This document shows positions 1 through 10,730 of a stretch of 64,000 bases of DNA, in pieces. This DNA is from CAWEHU01 sp963808965 (GTDB lineage: Bacteria; Pseudomonadota; Alphaproteobacteria; Acetobacterales; Acetobacteraceae), in assembly GCA_963808965.1 (NCBI GenBank), contig CAWEHU010000020.1:124001-188000 (forward strand), written 5' to 3'. A program made the translations under genes and the position numbers. The notes beneath the pieces were generated by a model that saw nothing but the letters and a program-made list of their open reading frames with translations, ran no database searches and was not told the origin of the DNA. Position 1 is the stretch's first letter, and every line of letters starts with the position of its first letter.

Positions 1-1227
1 TCGCCGACATCGCGGCAGCGCACCAGAAGCGAGGAGGCGCCGAATACCTCTTCCTTCAGACTTTCCTCGGCCAGGAAGCTGCTTGCGTCGGTCTCGAACA
101 GGACCGACCGGCCCTGGTTCGCGCCGGTCGCCACCTGACCTTCCGCCACCCGCTTCACCTTCGGGTTCGCGACGAGCCGGTCCACCCCGCTCTGGTAGGC
201 AGCGAAAATGCCGGGGGTGAGCATGGTCGTAGGCGTAGCGGCTCCAAGCGCCTCGGAGGCGCCGGCAATGAATCCGTCGAGGCCCGACCCTTCCTGTGCC
301 AATGGCAGGCCGGGATTGGTGCAGAACTGACCGGCGCCCATCGTCAGCGACGCGACGAACGAGCGCCCGATCTCGCGCCCCCGCGCGGCCAGCGCGTGGG
401 GCATGAGCAGCACGGGATTGATGCTGCTCATCTCCGCGAAGACCGGGATCGGTTCGGGCCGGTCGGCCGCGAGCCGCACCAGCGCCATGCCGCCCCGCCG
501 CGACCCGGTGAAACCCACCGCCTTGATCCGCGGGTCGGTCACGAGGGCCGCCCCCAGCTCGTTACCGGCCCCGAACAGCAGCGAGAACACGCCTTCGGGC
601 AGGCCGCATTCGGCCACCGCGGCCTGAACGGCCCGGCCGACCAGCTCGGAGGTCCCGGGGTGCGCGGGATGCGCCTTCACCACGACGGGGCAGCCGGCCG
701 CCAGGGCGGAGGCGGTGTCGCCGCCCGCCACCGAAAACGCGAGCGGGAAGTTACTGGCGCCGAACACCGCGACCGGACCGACGCCGATTTGCCGAAGCCG
801 CAGATCCGGACGCGCCAGCGGCTTGCGCTCTGGCATGGCGGGGTCGATCCGGGCATCGAGATACCAGCCGTCCCGCACCACCTCGGCGAACAGCCGGAGC
901 TGACCGACGGTGCGGGCGCGCTCGCCCTCGATGCGGGCCCGAGGCAGCCCGGTCTCCGCCGTCGCGCGCTCGATCAGCGCGTCGCCGATATCGAGAATGC
1001 GGCTCGCGGCGGTTTCCAGAAATCGGGCGCGCGCATCGGGGCCGGTCGCGCGATATGGATCGAAGGCGGCCCAGGCCAGGGCGCAGGCGCGTTCGACATC
1101 GGCTTGGCTCGCGCCGCCGAACGGTGGGTCCAGCTCGCGTCCGGAAGCCGGATCGACGGCGCGGAAAGCACCCTCGCGTCCGCGCACCGCGCTCGCCGCC
1201 GATCAGCATCTCGCCGGTAATGGACAT
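1..1227 (-). CDS. alpha-ketoglutaric semialdehyde dehydrogenase (partial, frameshifted near its start)
   Basis: An NAD(P)-dependent aldehyde dehydrogenase resembling 2,5-dioxovalerate (ketoglutarate semialdehyde) dehydrogenases, which finish oxidative pentose/sugar-acid and hydroxyproline degradation. Seen: the minus frame carries the catalytic-cysteine motif GQFCTNPG (about 310-333) and the general-base glutamate in AEMSSIN (about 418-440), and it stays open to the window edge, so the C-terminus is missing. The N-terminus begins MSITGEMLIGGER at 1227. The next codons are in another frame (VRGREGAF onward), which fits one extra base near 1185-1195. Family knowledge: the SLTMGAGQFCTNPG context is typical of the KGSADH/YcbD-type branch. 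The substrate is inferred. A generic ALDH is the alternative. Confidence 0.85.
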
Positions 1228-1293
1228 GGCCTTGCCCTCCCTTCTCTCGATGCCGCGTGAGCGGCCATCGGCCCGCTTCAATGTCCGGAGTCA

Positions 1294-1797
1294 CTACTCC
1301 CGAAGCTGCGGGTTGTCGAAGATCGGGTTGCGCCAGCTCCTGAGCGCTGCCGCCAGGGCCGCCGCGAGATCCCGCTTCTCGTCCTCGGCCAAAGCCGCGG
1401 CGATCTCCTCCGCCCGGCCATTCGCCACTAGGAGCAGGGCCGGGATGCGCCCCGGCCTTTCCCGCACGACGACATTCAGCCAGCCGGGCGAGAGGGTCTG
1501 TTCGGTGCGCCGGCCCCGCATGTCGGTACGCACGATCCGCAAGGCCTCCGGTGAGAGCAGCACCAGCTCCGAAGCGCGGGCGCGCCGGATATTCAGCCGG
1601 ATCAGGAACACCGCCAATCCGGCCTCCGCGGCCGAGAAGGCAACCACGAGCCATGCGCCGATAAGCCAGAACCGGAGCGCCGTCAGGCCAGAAAGCAGGC
1701 AAAGCACGGCGATCAGCCGGCGCACCCCGCGCGGCGACAGACTGCGGTGCGGGACGATCACCGCCTCGAACAGAGGGGCGTGCTCCTGCCCTGCCAT
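1294..1797 (-). CDS. DUF2244 membrane protein
   Basis: A 167-residue protein of the DUF2244 family, function unknown. Seen: the family hallmark near the N-terminus (FEAVIVPHRSLSPRG), then two close hydrophobic segments predicted to cross the membrane, then a soluble C-terminal part with a WLNVVVRERPGR stretch. The internal ATG at 1797 (MAGQEHAPLFEA) is chosen because it lies just before the conserved region; a longer frame up to 1944 would run into the SRP RNA promoter region on the other strand. It is divergent from ffs and dnaX. The role cannot be read from the sequence. Confidence 0.75.
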   Translation of the reverse strand: MAGQEHAPLFEAVIVPHRSLSPRGVRRLIAVLCLLSGLTALRFWLIGAWLVVAFSAAEAGLAVFLIRLNIRRARASELVLLSPEALRIVRTDMRGRRTEQTLSPGWLNVVVRERPGRIPALLLVANGRAEEIAAALAEDEKRDLAAALAAALRSWRNPIFDNPQLRE

Positions 1798-1876
1798 CTG
1801 CCGAGATGTAGGCATCGCCGATGCGCGTGTCATCTCGCCCACACACATGGCGCGAGCGGGCTCTTGCCGAGCCGGC

Positions 1877-1905
1877 TTGCCCGCTTGCCCCCGAAGCATG
1901 ATATG
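1877..1905 (+). promoter_or_regulatory. possible sigma-70 promoter of the SRP RNA
   Basis: TTGCCC at 1877-1882 and GATATG at 1900-1905 are separated by 17 bases, and the predicted RNA starts 7 bases after the second box. The -35 box is fair; the -10 box matches the consensus at only three positions. Position relative to the RNA is the main support. Confidence 0.35.
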
Positions 1906-1912
1906 GAGAGCC

Positions 1913-2009
1913 GGGAGGTCGGCGGCGGACGGGCGCCTCGCCAACCCGGTCAGGTCCGGAAGGAAGCAGCCGCAACGAGTTTCCGCCCGGGTCGTTCGTC
2001 CGGCCTCCC
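1913..2009 (+). ncRNA. ffs: small signal recognition particle RNA (4.5S-type)
   Basis: RNA component of the signal recognition particle, which with Ffh targets nascent membrane proteins. Seen: the near-invariant domain IV hairpin with its GGAA tetraloop, GGTCAGGTCCGGAAGGAAG, at about 1949-1966. The ends GGGAGGTCGG (1913-1922) and CCGGCCTCCC (2000-2009) pair with a single G-U wobble, closing a hairpin of about 97 nt. Location immediately upstream of dnaX is the usual place in alphaproteobacteria. Ends are good to a few bases. Confidence 0.95.
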
Positions 2010-2064
2010 ACCCCCGATTAACTGCCAGAAGGTGGCCGCTGCGGCGGCTAGCGCACTGCCCCGC

Positions 2065-3938
<1,874 letters not shown>

Positions 3939-3942
<4 letters not shown>

Positions 3943-4262
3943 AGAACCTCGCCGGCCTGATGAAGCAGGCCTCGCAGATGCAGGCCAAGATGCAGGAGAT
4001 GCAGGCCAAGCTCGAAAGCATGGAAGTGGAAGGCGCGTCCGGCGCGGGAATGGTCAGCGTGACGCTGAACGGCCGCGGCGAGATGAAGTCCGTGAAGATC
4101 GACCCGAAGCTCGCCGATCCCGCCGAGATGGAGATGGTCGAAGACCTGATCGTTGCCGCGCATGCGGACGCCAAGCGCAAGATCGAGACGATGGCGGCCG
4201 AAGAGATGCAGAAGGTGACGGGCGGGATGCAATTGCCGCCCGGGATGAAGTTGCCTTTCTAG
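3939..4262 (+). CDS. YbaB/EbfC nucleoid-associated protein
   Basis: A small dimeric DNA-binding protein of the YbaB/EbfC family, 107 residues, coupled to recombination mediator RecR in many genomes. Seen: an N-terminal amphipathic helix rich in Met, Gln and Lys (MKQASQMQAKMQEMQ), the conserved VSVTLNGRGEMKSVKIDP strand region, and a C-terminal Met/Pro-rich tail. The ATG overlaps the dnaX stop by the ATGA arrangement, giving translational coupling. An upstream in-frame codon would only add five residues and lies inside dnaX. Confidence 0.93.
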
Positions 4263-4300
4263 GCCCCGTCTCGGGTGACTGGAAACGCGCACGCAATTCC

Positions 4301-4394
4301 GTTCATCCCCGCGAAGGCGGGGATCCAGGTCTTTCAGAACGAAGGCTGGCGTTGCTCTGCAAGACTGGGCTCCCGCTTGCGCGGGAACGAACGG
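4301..4394. repeat. paired palindromic repeat, unit 1
   Basis: Two hairpins face each other: ATCCCCGC-GAAG-GCGGGGAT around 4305-4323 and TCCCGC-TTGC-GCGGGA at 4371-4386, separated by about 47 bases. The outer parts (GTTCATCCCC... and ...GGGAACGAAC) are also roughly inverted. The form matches short dispersed intergenic palindromes common in alphaproteobacteria. No coding capacity is seen here. Together with unit 2 it fills most of the gap between ybaB and recR. Confidence 0.75.
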
Positions 4395-4475
4395 AGCGGT
4401 CACCGGGCCGCCCACAGCCAGCCCAAAACGAGTCTAGGTTAGATCGGGAGCTAAGTTTGACCTTGTGTTACGACC

Positions 4476-4584
4476 GTTCATCCCCGCGGAAGGCGGGGAT
4501 CCAGAACTGCTTGGGGCTAATGCGCCTGCCCGGATCGCGCGAGTGCGACTCGTGCATTTGGATCCCCGCCTTCGCGGGGATGAG
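4476..4584. repeat. paired palindromic repeat, unit 2
   Basis: The left arm GTTCATCCCCGCGGAAGGCG is nearly identical to unit 1 with one extra G. The right arm ATCCCCGC-CTTC-GCGGGGAT (4562-4581) is its inverted copy. The arms are about 55 bases apart. The second arm ends about 47 bases before the recR start, so it could form a strong stem in the leader. It is not a CRISPR: two units only, different spacing, inverted arms. Confidence 0.75.
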
Positions 4585-4630
4585 CGGGGAGAGTGACTCC
4601 TCGGTTGCGTATGAGCGGTGGTCAGTAGGA

Positions 4631-5222
4631 TTGGGCGGCCCTGAAATTGAACGGCTGATCGACCTACTCGCGAAACTGCCCGGCTTCGGCCCGCGCAGCG
4701 CGCGACGCGCCGCGCTCAGGATGCTGCAACAGCCCGAGAACTCGCATGGCGCCTCTCGCCGCGGCGCTCTTCGAGGCGGCGCGTGCGGTGAAGACGTGCA
4801 GTCGTTGCGGCAATCTCGACAGCCGCGACCCCTGTGCGATCTGCACCAACCCGCACCGCGATCAGAGCGTGATCTGCGTCGTCGAAGGCGTGGGCGATCT
4901 CTGGGCGCTGGAACGCGCCGCGGTGCATCGCGGACTCTATCATGTGCTCGGCGGCACGCTCTCCGCCCTCTCCGGCATCGGCCCGGAAGAACTCAATACC
5001 GCCCCGTTGCTGGCGCGCGTTGCCGAGGGGAACGTGATCGAGGTGATCCTGGCGCTCGGGGCGACGGTGGACGGCGCGACCACGGCGCACTGGCTTGCCG
5101 ACCGGCTACGCCCGCTCGGCGTGGCCGTGACCCGGGTGGCGCAGGGCGTACCGATCGGCGGCGCGCTCGACGTGCTGGACGACGGCACCCTCGCCGCGGC
5201 GCTGCGCGCCCGCCGGCCGTGA
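4631..5222 (+). CDS. recR: recombination mediator RecR (one frameshift)
   Basis: RecR works with RecF and RecO to load RecA at gaps. Seen: the N-terminal helix-hairpin-helix region (LPGFGPRSARRAALRM), then in a second frame the four-cysteine zinc finger CSRCGNLDSRDPCAIC and the Toprim domain (ICVVEGVGDLWALE ... GATVDG). The two halves are joined by a shift near 4740, consistent with one extra base. The TTG at 4631 is an estimated start because family members begin just before the GPEIERL motif; the frame is open further upstream into the repeat. The stop overlaps the GTG start of the next gene. Confidence 0.85.
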
Positions 5223-6787
5223 CGCTCTCCCGCCGCAGGCTCATCCATCTGGTCGGCAGGGCCGGAGGGGTGGCGGCCGCGTACCGGACGATGGCCGCGA
5301 TGGGGCTGCTTCCGACGCCGGCCGCCTATGCCGGGCCGCCCGAGCTTCCGCCGGGTAATGGCGCCAAAGTCGTCGTCATCGGGGCCGGGATCGCCGGCAT
5401 GGTCGCGGCCTGGGAACTCGGCCGGGCGGGCTACGACTGCACCGTGCTGGAGGCCCGCTCGCGAGCCGGCGGGCGGAACTGGACCCTTCGCGCGGGGGAC
5501 GAAATCCTCGAAACCGACAGCGTGCAGCGCGTGCGCTGGGACATGGGCGAGCATCTCTACTTCAATCCTGGTCCCGCCCGCATTCCGCATCACCACGAGG
5601 CCATCCTCTCGTATTGCCGGATGCTCGGCGTGAAGCTGGAGGTGATGTGCAACGACAATCGCGCCGCTTTCCTGCAAGACGACGCGGCGTTCGAGGGCAA
5701 ACCCCAGCTCAACCGCGCGGTCGTGAATGATGGGCGTGGCTATGTGGCCGAACTGGCCGCGAAGGCCGTCGACCACGACCTGATGGCGGAAGCCGTGAGC
5801 GTCGAGGACAAGGAACGACTTCGTGCGTTTCTGCGCGCTTTCGGAGCGCTCGACCGGGACCTCATATATCGCGGCTCCGCCCGCGCCGGCTATGCCGTGC
5901 CGCCCGGAGACGATGAGTCGGAAGCGAGGGTTCGACAGCCGCTCGATTTGCGCCAGCTTCTGTCGGCGGATTTCTGGCAAGGCAAGATGCAGTTCGGCGA
6001 GTTCTACGACCAGGCACCGACGATGCTGCAACCGGTCGGCGGGATGGGTCAGATCGGAGCAGCTTTCGGCCGCAAGCTGTCGGGGGTGATCCGCTACAAC
6101 GCGGCGGTCGTCCAGCTTCGCCGCACGGAGGCGGGAGCTCGCATCGTCTGGAAGGATACGACGAGCGGCGCGGAGCAGGTGATCGAAGCGCCGCTCGTGA
6201 TCTGCACGATTCCCTTCCCGGTTCTTCAAGCGCTGGACGGCGATTTCGCGCCCGAAATCCGCGCCGCGATGGCGGCCGTCAGCTATGTTCCCGCCGCGAA
6301 GGTGGCGTTTCAGGCGGAGCGTCGTTTTTGGGAGTTGGACTGCAACATCTACGGCGGAATTTCCTGGACCAGCCGCCCCAGCACGCAAATTTGGTATCCG
6401 ACCGCGGGCATCAATCAACGCAAGGGCGTCTATGTCGGCGCTTATATCTGGTCTGACGACATCGGCGACGCCTTCGCGGCCAAGCCTCTCCCGGAACGTC
6501 TCGCTGACACGCTCGCCGATACCGAGCGGCTACATCCCGGCGCGAGCGAACACCTGCGCAAGGGCGTGAGCGTCGCCTGGAAGAAGGTGCCCTACACCGG
6601 AGGGGCCTGGGCCGAGTGGACCCGTGCCGCGCGGGCGAGTGCCTATCCCGTCCTTCTACGCGGAGACGGCCCCTTCCTGTTTTGCGGCGAGCACCTGTCG
6701 CATATCAACGGATGGCAAGAGGGCGCAGTCCGTTCCGCGCATCGCGCCCTCGCCCAAGTCGCCGAGCGCACCCAGCCCGCAAAATAA
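5219..6787 (+). CDS. Tat-exported flavin monoamine oxidase family protein
   Basis: A 522-residue FAD enzyme of the amine oxidase family, expected to oxidise an amine or amino acid to an imine with H2O2 release. Seen: a likely twin-arginine signal (SRRRLIHL) and hydrophobic stretch in the first 37 residues, GAGIAG dinucleotide-binding motif at 55-60, the GGRNWTLR motif and a C-terminal FAD-binding segment (FCGEHLSH...GWQEGAVRSA). The GTG start overlaps the recR stop (GTGA). Frame is intact throughout. The specific substrate is not evident. Confidence 0.85.
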   Translation: MTLSRRRLIHLVGRAGGVAAAYRTMAAMGLLPTPAAYAGPPELPPGNGAKVVVIGAGIAGMVAAWELGRAGYDCTVLEARSRAGGRNWTLRAGDEILETDSVQRVRWDMGEHLYFNPGPARIPHHHEAILSYCRMLGVKLEVMCNDNRAAFLQDDAAFEGKPQLNRAVVNDGRGYVAELAAKAVDHDLMAEAVSVEDKERLRAFLRAFGALDRDLIYRGSARAGYAVPPGDDESEARVRQPLDLRQLLSADFWQGKMQFGEFYDQAPTMLQPVGGMGQIGAAFGRKLSGVIRYNAAVVQLRRTEAGARIVWKDTTSGAEQVIEAPLVICTIPFPVLQALDGDFAPEIRAAMAAVSYVPAAKVAFQAERRFWELDCNIYGGISWTSRPSTQIWYPTAGINQRKGVYVGAYIWSDDIGDAFAAKPLPERLADTLADTERLHPGASEHLRKGVSVAWKKVPYTGGAWAEWTRAARASAYPVLLRGDGPFLFCGEHLSHINGWQEGAVRSAHRALAQVAERTQPAK

Positions 6788-6861
6788 CCCAACCGGGACC
6801 GGTCCCGCCGCATCCCGGCGCGACCCCGCCCGTTCTGCATCGGATAGAACGGAGGAACCAA

Positions 6862-7041
6862 ATGCACGACGAGACGCCAAAGCCGGGGAATGCCAAGCCC
6901 GATGCCCCGGAACTGGACGAAGCACACCGCGAGGCGGGCGACGGCACGTTGCAGGGCTCCGTGCCAGCGGGCCTGACCACGGAAGAGCTGAAGGACCGGT
7001 CGAAAAGCCCCGATCCGGACAGCGACGCGGCGACCGGCTAG
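6862..7041 (+). CDS. small hydrophilic hypothetical protein
   Basis: A 59-residue, highly charged protein rich in Glu, Asp, Pro and Lys with no hydrophobic segment, probably intrinsically disordered. It has a good ribosome binding site (GGAGGA at 6851-6856, five bases before the ATG) and ends seven bases before the Nudix gene, so the two are probably co-transcribed. No family is recognised. Confidence 0.65.
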   Translation: MHDETPKPGNAKPDAPELDEAHREAGDGTLQGSVPAGLTTEELKDRSKSPDPDSDAATG

Positions 7042-7048
7042 GCCGGAG

Positions 7049-7609
7049 ATGGTCGAGATCCGGGAGATCGAGACCTTGTCGGAGGGGCACTATCCGCTCC
7101 GCAAGGTCACCTTCGAGCAGGTCCGCGGCGATGGGTCGCGGCAGACCCTCGAGCGGGAGGTCTATTGCATCCAGCCGAGCGCCGCGGTGCTGCTCTACCA
7201 ACCCACAAGCGGTACGGTGCTGCTTACGCGGCAGCTCCGCATCCCCGCGCTTCTCAATGGCGAGCCGCCGAGGATGGTCGAGATCTGCGCTGGCAACGTG
7301 GAGGAGAACGACACCCCCGAGGAGACGGTGCGGAAGGAGGCGGAGCAGGAAACCGGCTACCGCGTCCACCGCCTACGTCGGCTCTTCGCGCTCTACATGA
7401 GCCCGGGCGCGACCACGGAGAAGCTGCACTTCTTTCTCGCGGAATACGGTGAGCGAGTCGGCAAAGGCGGCGGCGAGCGCGGCGAGGGCGAGGACATCGA
7501 GATCCTCGAGCTGCCGCTCACCGAAGCCTGGCAGATGGTCGAGTCAGGCGAGATCGTTGACGCCAAGACCGTCCTGCTGCTTCAGCACGCCCGCCTTGCC
7601 GGGGTATGA
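7049..7609 (+). CDS. Nudix hydrolase, NudK/ADP-ribose pyrophosphatase-like
   Basis: A 186-residue Nudix enzyme expected to hydrolyse a nucleoside-diphosphate sugar such as ADP-ribose or GDP-mannose. Seen: the N-terminal strand region REVYCIQPSAAVLLYQP, then the Nudix box starting at AGNVEEND and ending RKEAEQETGY. The box has Lys where Arg-Glu is usual at one place but keeps the metal-binding glutamates. The substrate-loop LFALYMSPGATTEKLHFFLAEY is typical of the NudK/NudF group. Which nucleotide is cleaved cannot be decided. Confidence 0.85.
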   Translation: MVEIREIETLSEGHYPLRKVTFEQVRGDGSRQTLEREVYCIQPSAAVLLYQPTSGTVLLTRQLRIPALLNGEPPRMVEICAGNVEENDTPEETVRKEAEQETGYRVHRLRRLFALYMSPGATTEKLHFFLAEYGERVGKGGGERGEGEDIEILELPLTEAWQMVESGEIVDAKTVLLLQHARLAGV

Positions 7610-7614
7610 CGCGG

Positions 7615-7803
7615 TCACGGCCTGCGGCTCACCGTCATCTCCGCCTCATGCACCAGATCGGGACAAAGTGCGGCGAAATCCGGCCGAAAGAAAAAGAGCG
7701 TCCGGGTGATCGTCCCAAGATTCCGAAGAAAGTCCTGGCCGGGACCGGCCAGCAGTCCGCTGTTGAGGTTCTGGGCCAGAAGCTGGAAAGATTCCATGCG
7801 CAT
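7615..7803 (-). CDS. small hypothetical protein with a strong ribosome binding site
   Basis: A 62-residue protein, convergent with the Nudix gene and ending six bases from it. Support is the perfect Shine-Dalgarno AAGGAGG (complement of 7810-7816) six bases before ATG; a longer frame upstream lacks such a site. The sequence begins MRMESFQLLAQNL and contains an aromatic patch (TLFFFRPDF). No signal peptide or clear membrane segment. Family not recognised; expression is predicted only from the start signal. Confidence 0.55.
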   Translation of the reverse strand: MRMESFQLLAQNLNSGLLAGPGQDFLRNLGTITRTLFFFRPDFAALCPDLVHEAEMTVSRRP

Positions 7804-7987
7804 CGCGCGCCTCCTTGCTTTGCAAGTCGTTGGCGGACGCACCTCCGCAGCGGGATATGGGCGGCTCCCTTGTGCGCTGCAACATGAACCCCACAGGGCC
7901 GGCCTGCGCGCCGCGCATGGCGCTGCACGTAGCCCGGAGCTGCGCTAAACCCAGTCAGCGGCGTGGGCCTAAGCAACCGGGGTGGCG

Positions 7988-9303
7988 ATGATGAAGCGGG
8001 AAGAACTGATCTTCGTGGGAACCTGCGACCTTGCCGGTCATGTGCGAGGCAAGGGCTTTCCCGCCGCCGACCTCCCCGCGCGGCTGCGCAAAGGCATCGG
8101 GCTAACGCACAGCAACATCATGATGTCCGCCTTCGGCCCGATCGACGCGACGCCGTTCGGCACGCTCGGCGACCTGATGCTCGTGCCCGACCCCAGCACC
8201 AAAGTACACGTCGGCTTCGGGGAATCCGGGTGCGAGAGCTTCTACCTCGGCGACATCCGTACCACGGAAGGCGAGGCCTGGGAGTGCTGCCCGCGTGAAT
8301 TCCTGCGTCGCGGGCTCGCGGATCTGGAGAAGGAAGGCGGCGTGAAGCTGCTCGCCGGATTCGAGCAGGAATTCGTCTATACTGGGGTCGAGCACCGGTC
8401 GAGCGCCACGTATTCGCTCGACGCCTTCCGCCGTCAGCAACCGTTCGGGGAGATCTTCACCGCGGCGATGCGCGAAGCCGGCCTGCGGCCCGACTCGTTT
8501 CTGCCGGAATACGGCCCGCGCCAGTACCGAGGTGACGATCGCGCCCTCGCTCGGGGTGCGCGCCGCCGATGAGGCGGTGATCATGCGCGAAATGGCCCGC
8601 GCCACCGCGCATCATCTCGGCCATCGCGTCATATTCGCGCCGATGCTGGAGCCGCAGGGGATCGGCAACGGCACGCATATTCATTTCAGTCTTCGGACGC
8701 CGGACGGGAGCCCGGCGATGCGCGGCGGCGCCGGACCGCACGGGCTTTCCGATCTCGCGCAACATTTCGTCGCGGGCCTGTTGCACCACCTGCCCGCGCT
8801 GGCCGCGATCACCGCGCCTTCGGTCGCCTCGTATTTTCGGCTCACGCCGAATCGCTGGGCGCCGACTTGGTGCAATCTCGGCTATCGCGACCGCGGCGCG
8901 AGCGTGCGGATCTGTCCCGTCTTTGCGCCCGCGGTGCAGGATGCCGAGGCGCAATTCAACATCGAGTACCGCGTCGCCGACGCGACCGCGAGCCCCTACA
9001 TGGCGCTCGGCGCGCTGGTCCACGCGGGGGTTGACGGCGTGCGGCGGAAACTCCGGCTACCACCGGAACCGTCGAGGCCCTTCTGGGACATGACCGAGGA
9101 TGAGCGAGTCGCGGCCGGCGCGCGTCCGCTCCCGCACAGCCTGGAAGAAGCGCTCGCGCATCTCGCGGCGACCGAGTTCGGCAGCGGATTGGTTCGGTCC
9201 GCAGCTCCGCGATGTGTATCTCAGCCTCAAACAGGCCGAGATCCGCGTTCTTGCGGGACTGAACGCCGACGCCGTCTGCACGCGCTACGCCGAGGCGTAT
9301 TGA
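7988..9303 (+). CDS. glutamine synthetase family ligase (two frameshifts)
   Basis: A glutamine-synthetase-fold enzyme of the divergent group that joins glutamate to amines or related compounds. Seen: the N-terminal domain (IFVGTCDLAGHVRGKGF), the metal-binding EQEF segment, the ATP/ammonia region GIGNGTHIHFSL, and C-terminal RLTPNRWAP and QFNIEYRVADATASPY. The halves are joined by two single-base insertions near 8527 (CAGTAC-C-GAG) and 9185 (AGC-G-GAT). The ATG at 7988 is chosen over a GTG six bases earlier. It is followed two bases later by a cysteine hydrolase, so both probably act on one nitrogen compound. The substrate is unknown. Confidence 0.8.
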
Positions 9304-9305
9304 GC

Positions 9306-9976
9306 ATGGCCGAGATACCGAGCCGCGAGGTCGAGATCGACCCCGCTCGTGCAGCGCTGCTGTTCATCGACGTGCAAAATTACAGCGCCAATCCCGAGGC
9401 GCCACGCTTCGGAGCCATGACGCCGAGGAACGCGAATCCCGCTACGGCTTCTTCTTCCGCACGATGCGCGAGACGGCGGTGCCGAACATGCGGCGGTTGC
9501 AGGCGGCGTTCCGAGCTGCGGGGATCGAAGTGATGTACACCGTCATCGAGAATCTCACGCGCGACGGACGGGATCGCAGCCTCGACTACAAGATCAGCGG
9601 CCTCGACGTGCCGAAGGGCTCCTGGGAAGCGAAGGTACTGGACGCGATCGCGCCGGGAGACGACGAGATCGTCATCCCGAAGACCTCGTCCTCCGTGTTC
9701 ATCTCCACGAACATCGACTACGTCCTGCGCAATCTCGGCGTGCGCTCGCTTGTCGTGGCCGGAATCCTGACCGATCAGTGCGTCGATTCCGCGGTGCGCG
9801 ATGCCTGCGATCTCGGCTATCTCGTCACGGTCGTCACCGACGCCTGCGCGACCCACAGCCAGGAGCGGCACGACTGGTCCTTGCGCAACAACGCCGGCTA
9901 CGCCAGGCAGCGCACGACCGACGAGATGGTGAAGGAGGTCGAGCGGTTTGTGGGACGCCAGCAGCACGTCCAATAG
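9306..9976 (+). CDS. isochorismatase-like cysteine hydrolase (one frameshift)
   Basis: A cysteine amidohydrolase of the isochorismatase superfamily, close in layout to ureidoacrylate and biuret hydrolases. Seen: catalytic Asp in LLFIDVQNY, Lys in IVIPKTSSSVF, and nucleophile Cys in GILTDQCVDSA. The first 37 residues are in one frame and the rest in another; one missing base near 9416 restores APRFGAHDAEERE. It starts two bases after the ligase gene, suggesting a two-gene unit for degrading an amide or urea-like compound. A role in pyrimidine or biuret breakdown is possible but not shown. Confidence 0.8.
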
Positions 9977-9986
9977 TCCGCTTGAG

Positions 9987-10730
9987 CTATTCCTCGGAAA
10001 CCTGCATCTCCCCCAGATAAGCCTCGCGGATCATCGGGTTCTGGCGCAACTCCGCGGCCGTGCCGGATAGCACCACCTGGCCGGTCTGCAGCACGTAGGC
10101 GCGGTGCGCGATGGAAAGCGCCATATTGGCGTTCTGCTCCACCATGAAGATCGTGGTGCCTTGGGCGTTGATCTCCTGGACCACGTCGAACACCTGCTCG
10201 ACATAGCGCGGCGAGAGACCCATCGAGGGCTCGTCCATGCAGATCAGCCGCGGCCGGGCCATGAGCGCGCGGCCGATCGCGACCATCTGTTGCTCGCCGC
10301 CCGAGAGGGTTCCGGCGATCTGCCGCACCCGCTCCTTGACGCGCGGGAACAGGCTGTAAACGCGCTCGAGATCCGCGGCGAACTCAGCTCCGCGCGGCCG
10401 GGTGTACGCGCCCATCTCCAGGTTCTCGTAGACCGTCATGCGCGAAAACAATCGCCGGGCCTCCAGCACCGGAGCGATGCCGCGCCGGACGCGCTCGGCC
10501 GTGGAAACATTGTCGATGCGCTGGCCATCGAAGATCACCGTGCCGCGCGCGGGCCGCACGATCCCCATGATCGTCTTCATGGAGGTGGATTTCCCGCACG
10601 CATTCCCGCCGAGCAGCGCGACGATCTCGCCCTTGCCGATCGTGTAGCTCACGCTCTTTAGCACATGGAGGTCGCCGTAATACGTATCGACACTCCTGAA
10701 TTCGAGCAAAGGCGGGAACTCAAGCAACAC
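9987..10730 (-). CDS. branched-chain amino-acid-type ABC transporter ATPase (LivF)
   Basis: Second ATPase of a Liv-type importer, 247 residues. Seen: Walker A written GGNACGKST (usually GxNGAGKTT), signature LSGGEQQM, Walker B LICMDEPSMGL and the LivF-type MVEQNA after it. The Ala-Cys in the P-loop is unusual but the Lys-Ser is kept. Start overlaps the end of the fused permease-ATPase gene. Last gene of the livK-livH-livMG-livF operon. Confidence 0.9.
   Translation of the reverse strand: MLLEFPPLLEFRSVDTYYGDLHVLKSVSYTIGKGEIVALLGGNACGKSTSMKTIMGIVRPARGTVIFDGQRIDNVSTAERVRRGIAPVLEARRLFSRMTVYENLEMGAYTRPRGAEFAADLERVYSLFPRVKERVRQIAGTLSGGEQQMVAIGRALMARPRLICMDEPSMGLSPRYVEQVFDVVQEINAQGTTIFMVEQNANMALSIAHRAYVLQTGQVVLSGTAAELRQNPMIREAYLGEMQVSEE

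Noticed and set aside
4301..4584. CRISPR array
   Set aside because: Only two units, inverted arms with variable spacers, and no cas genes.
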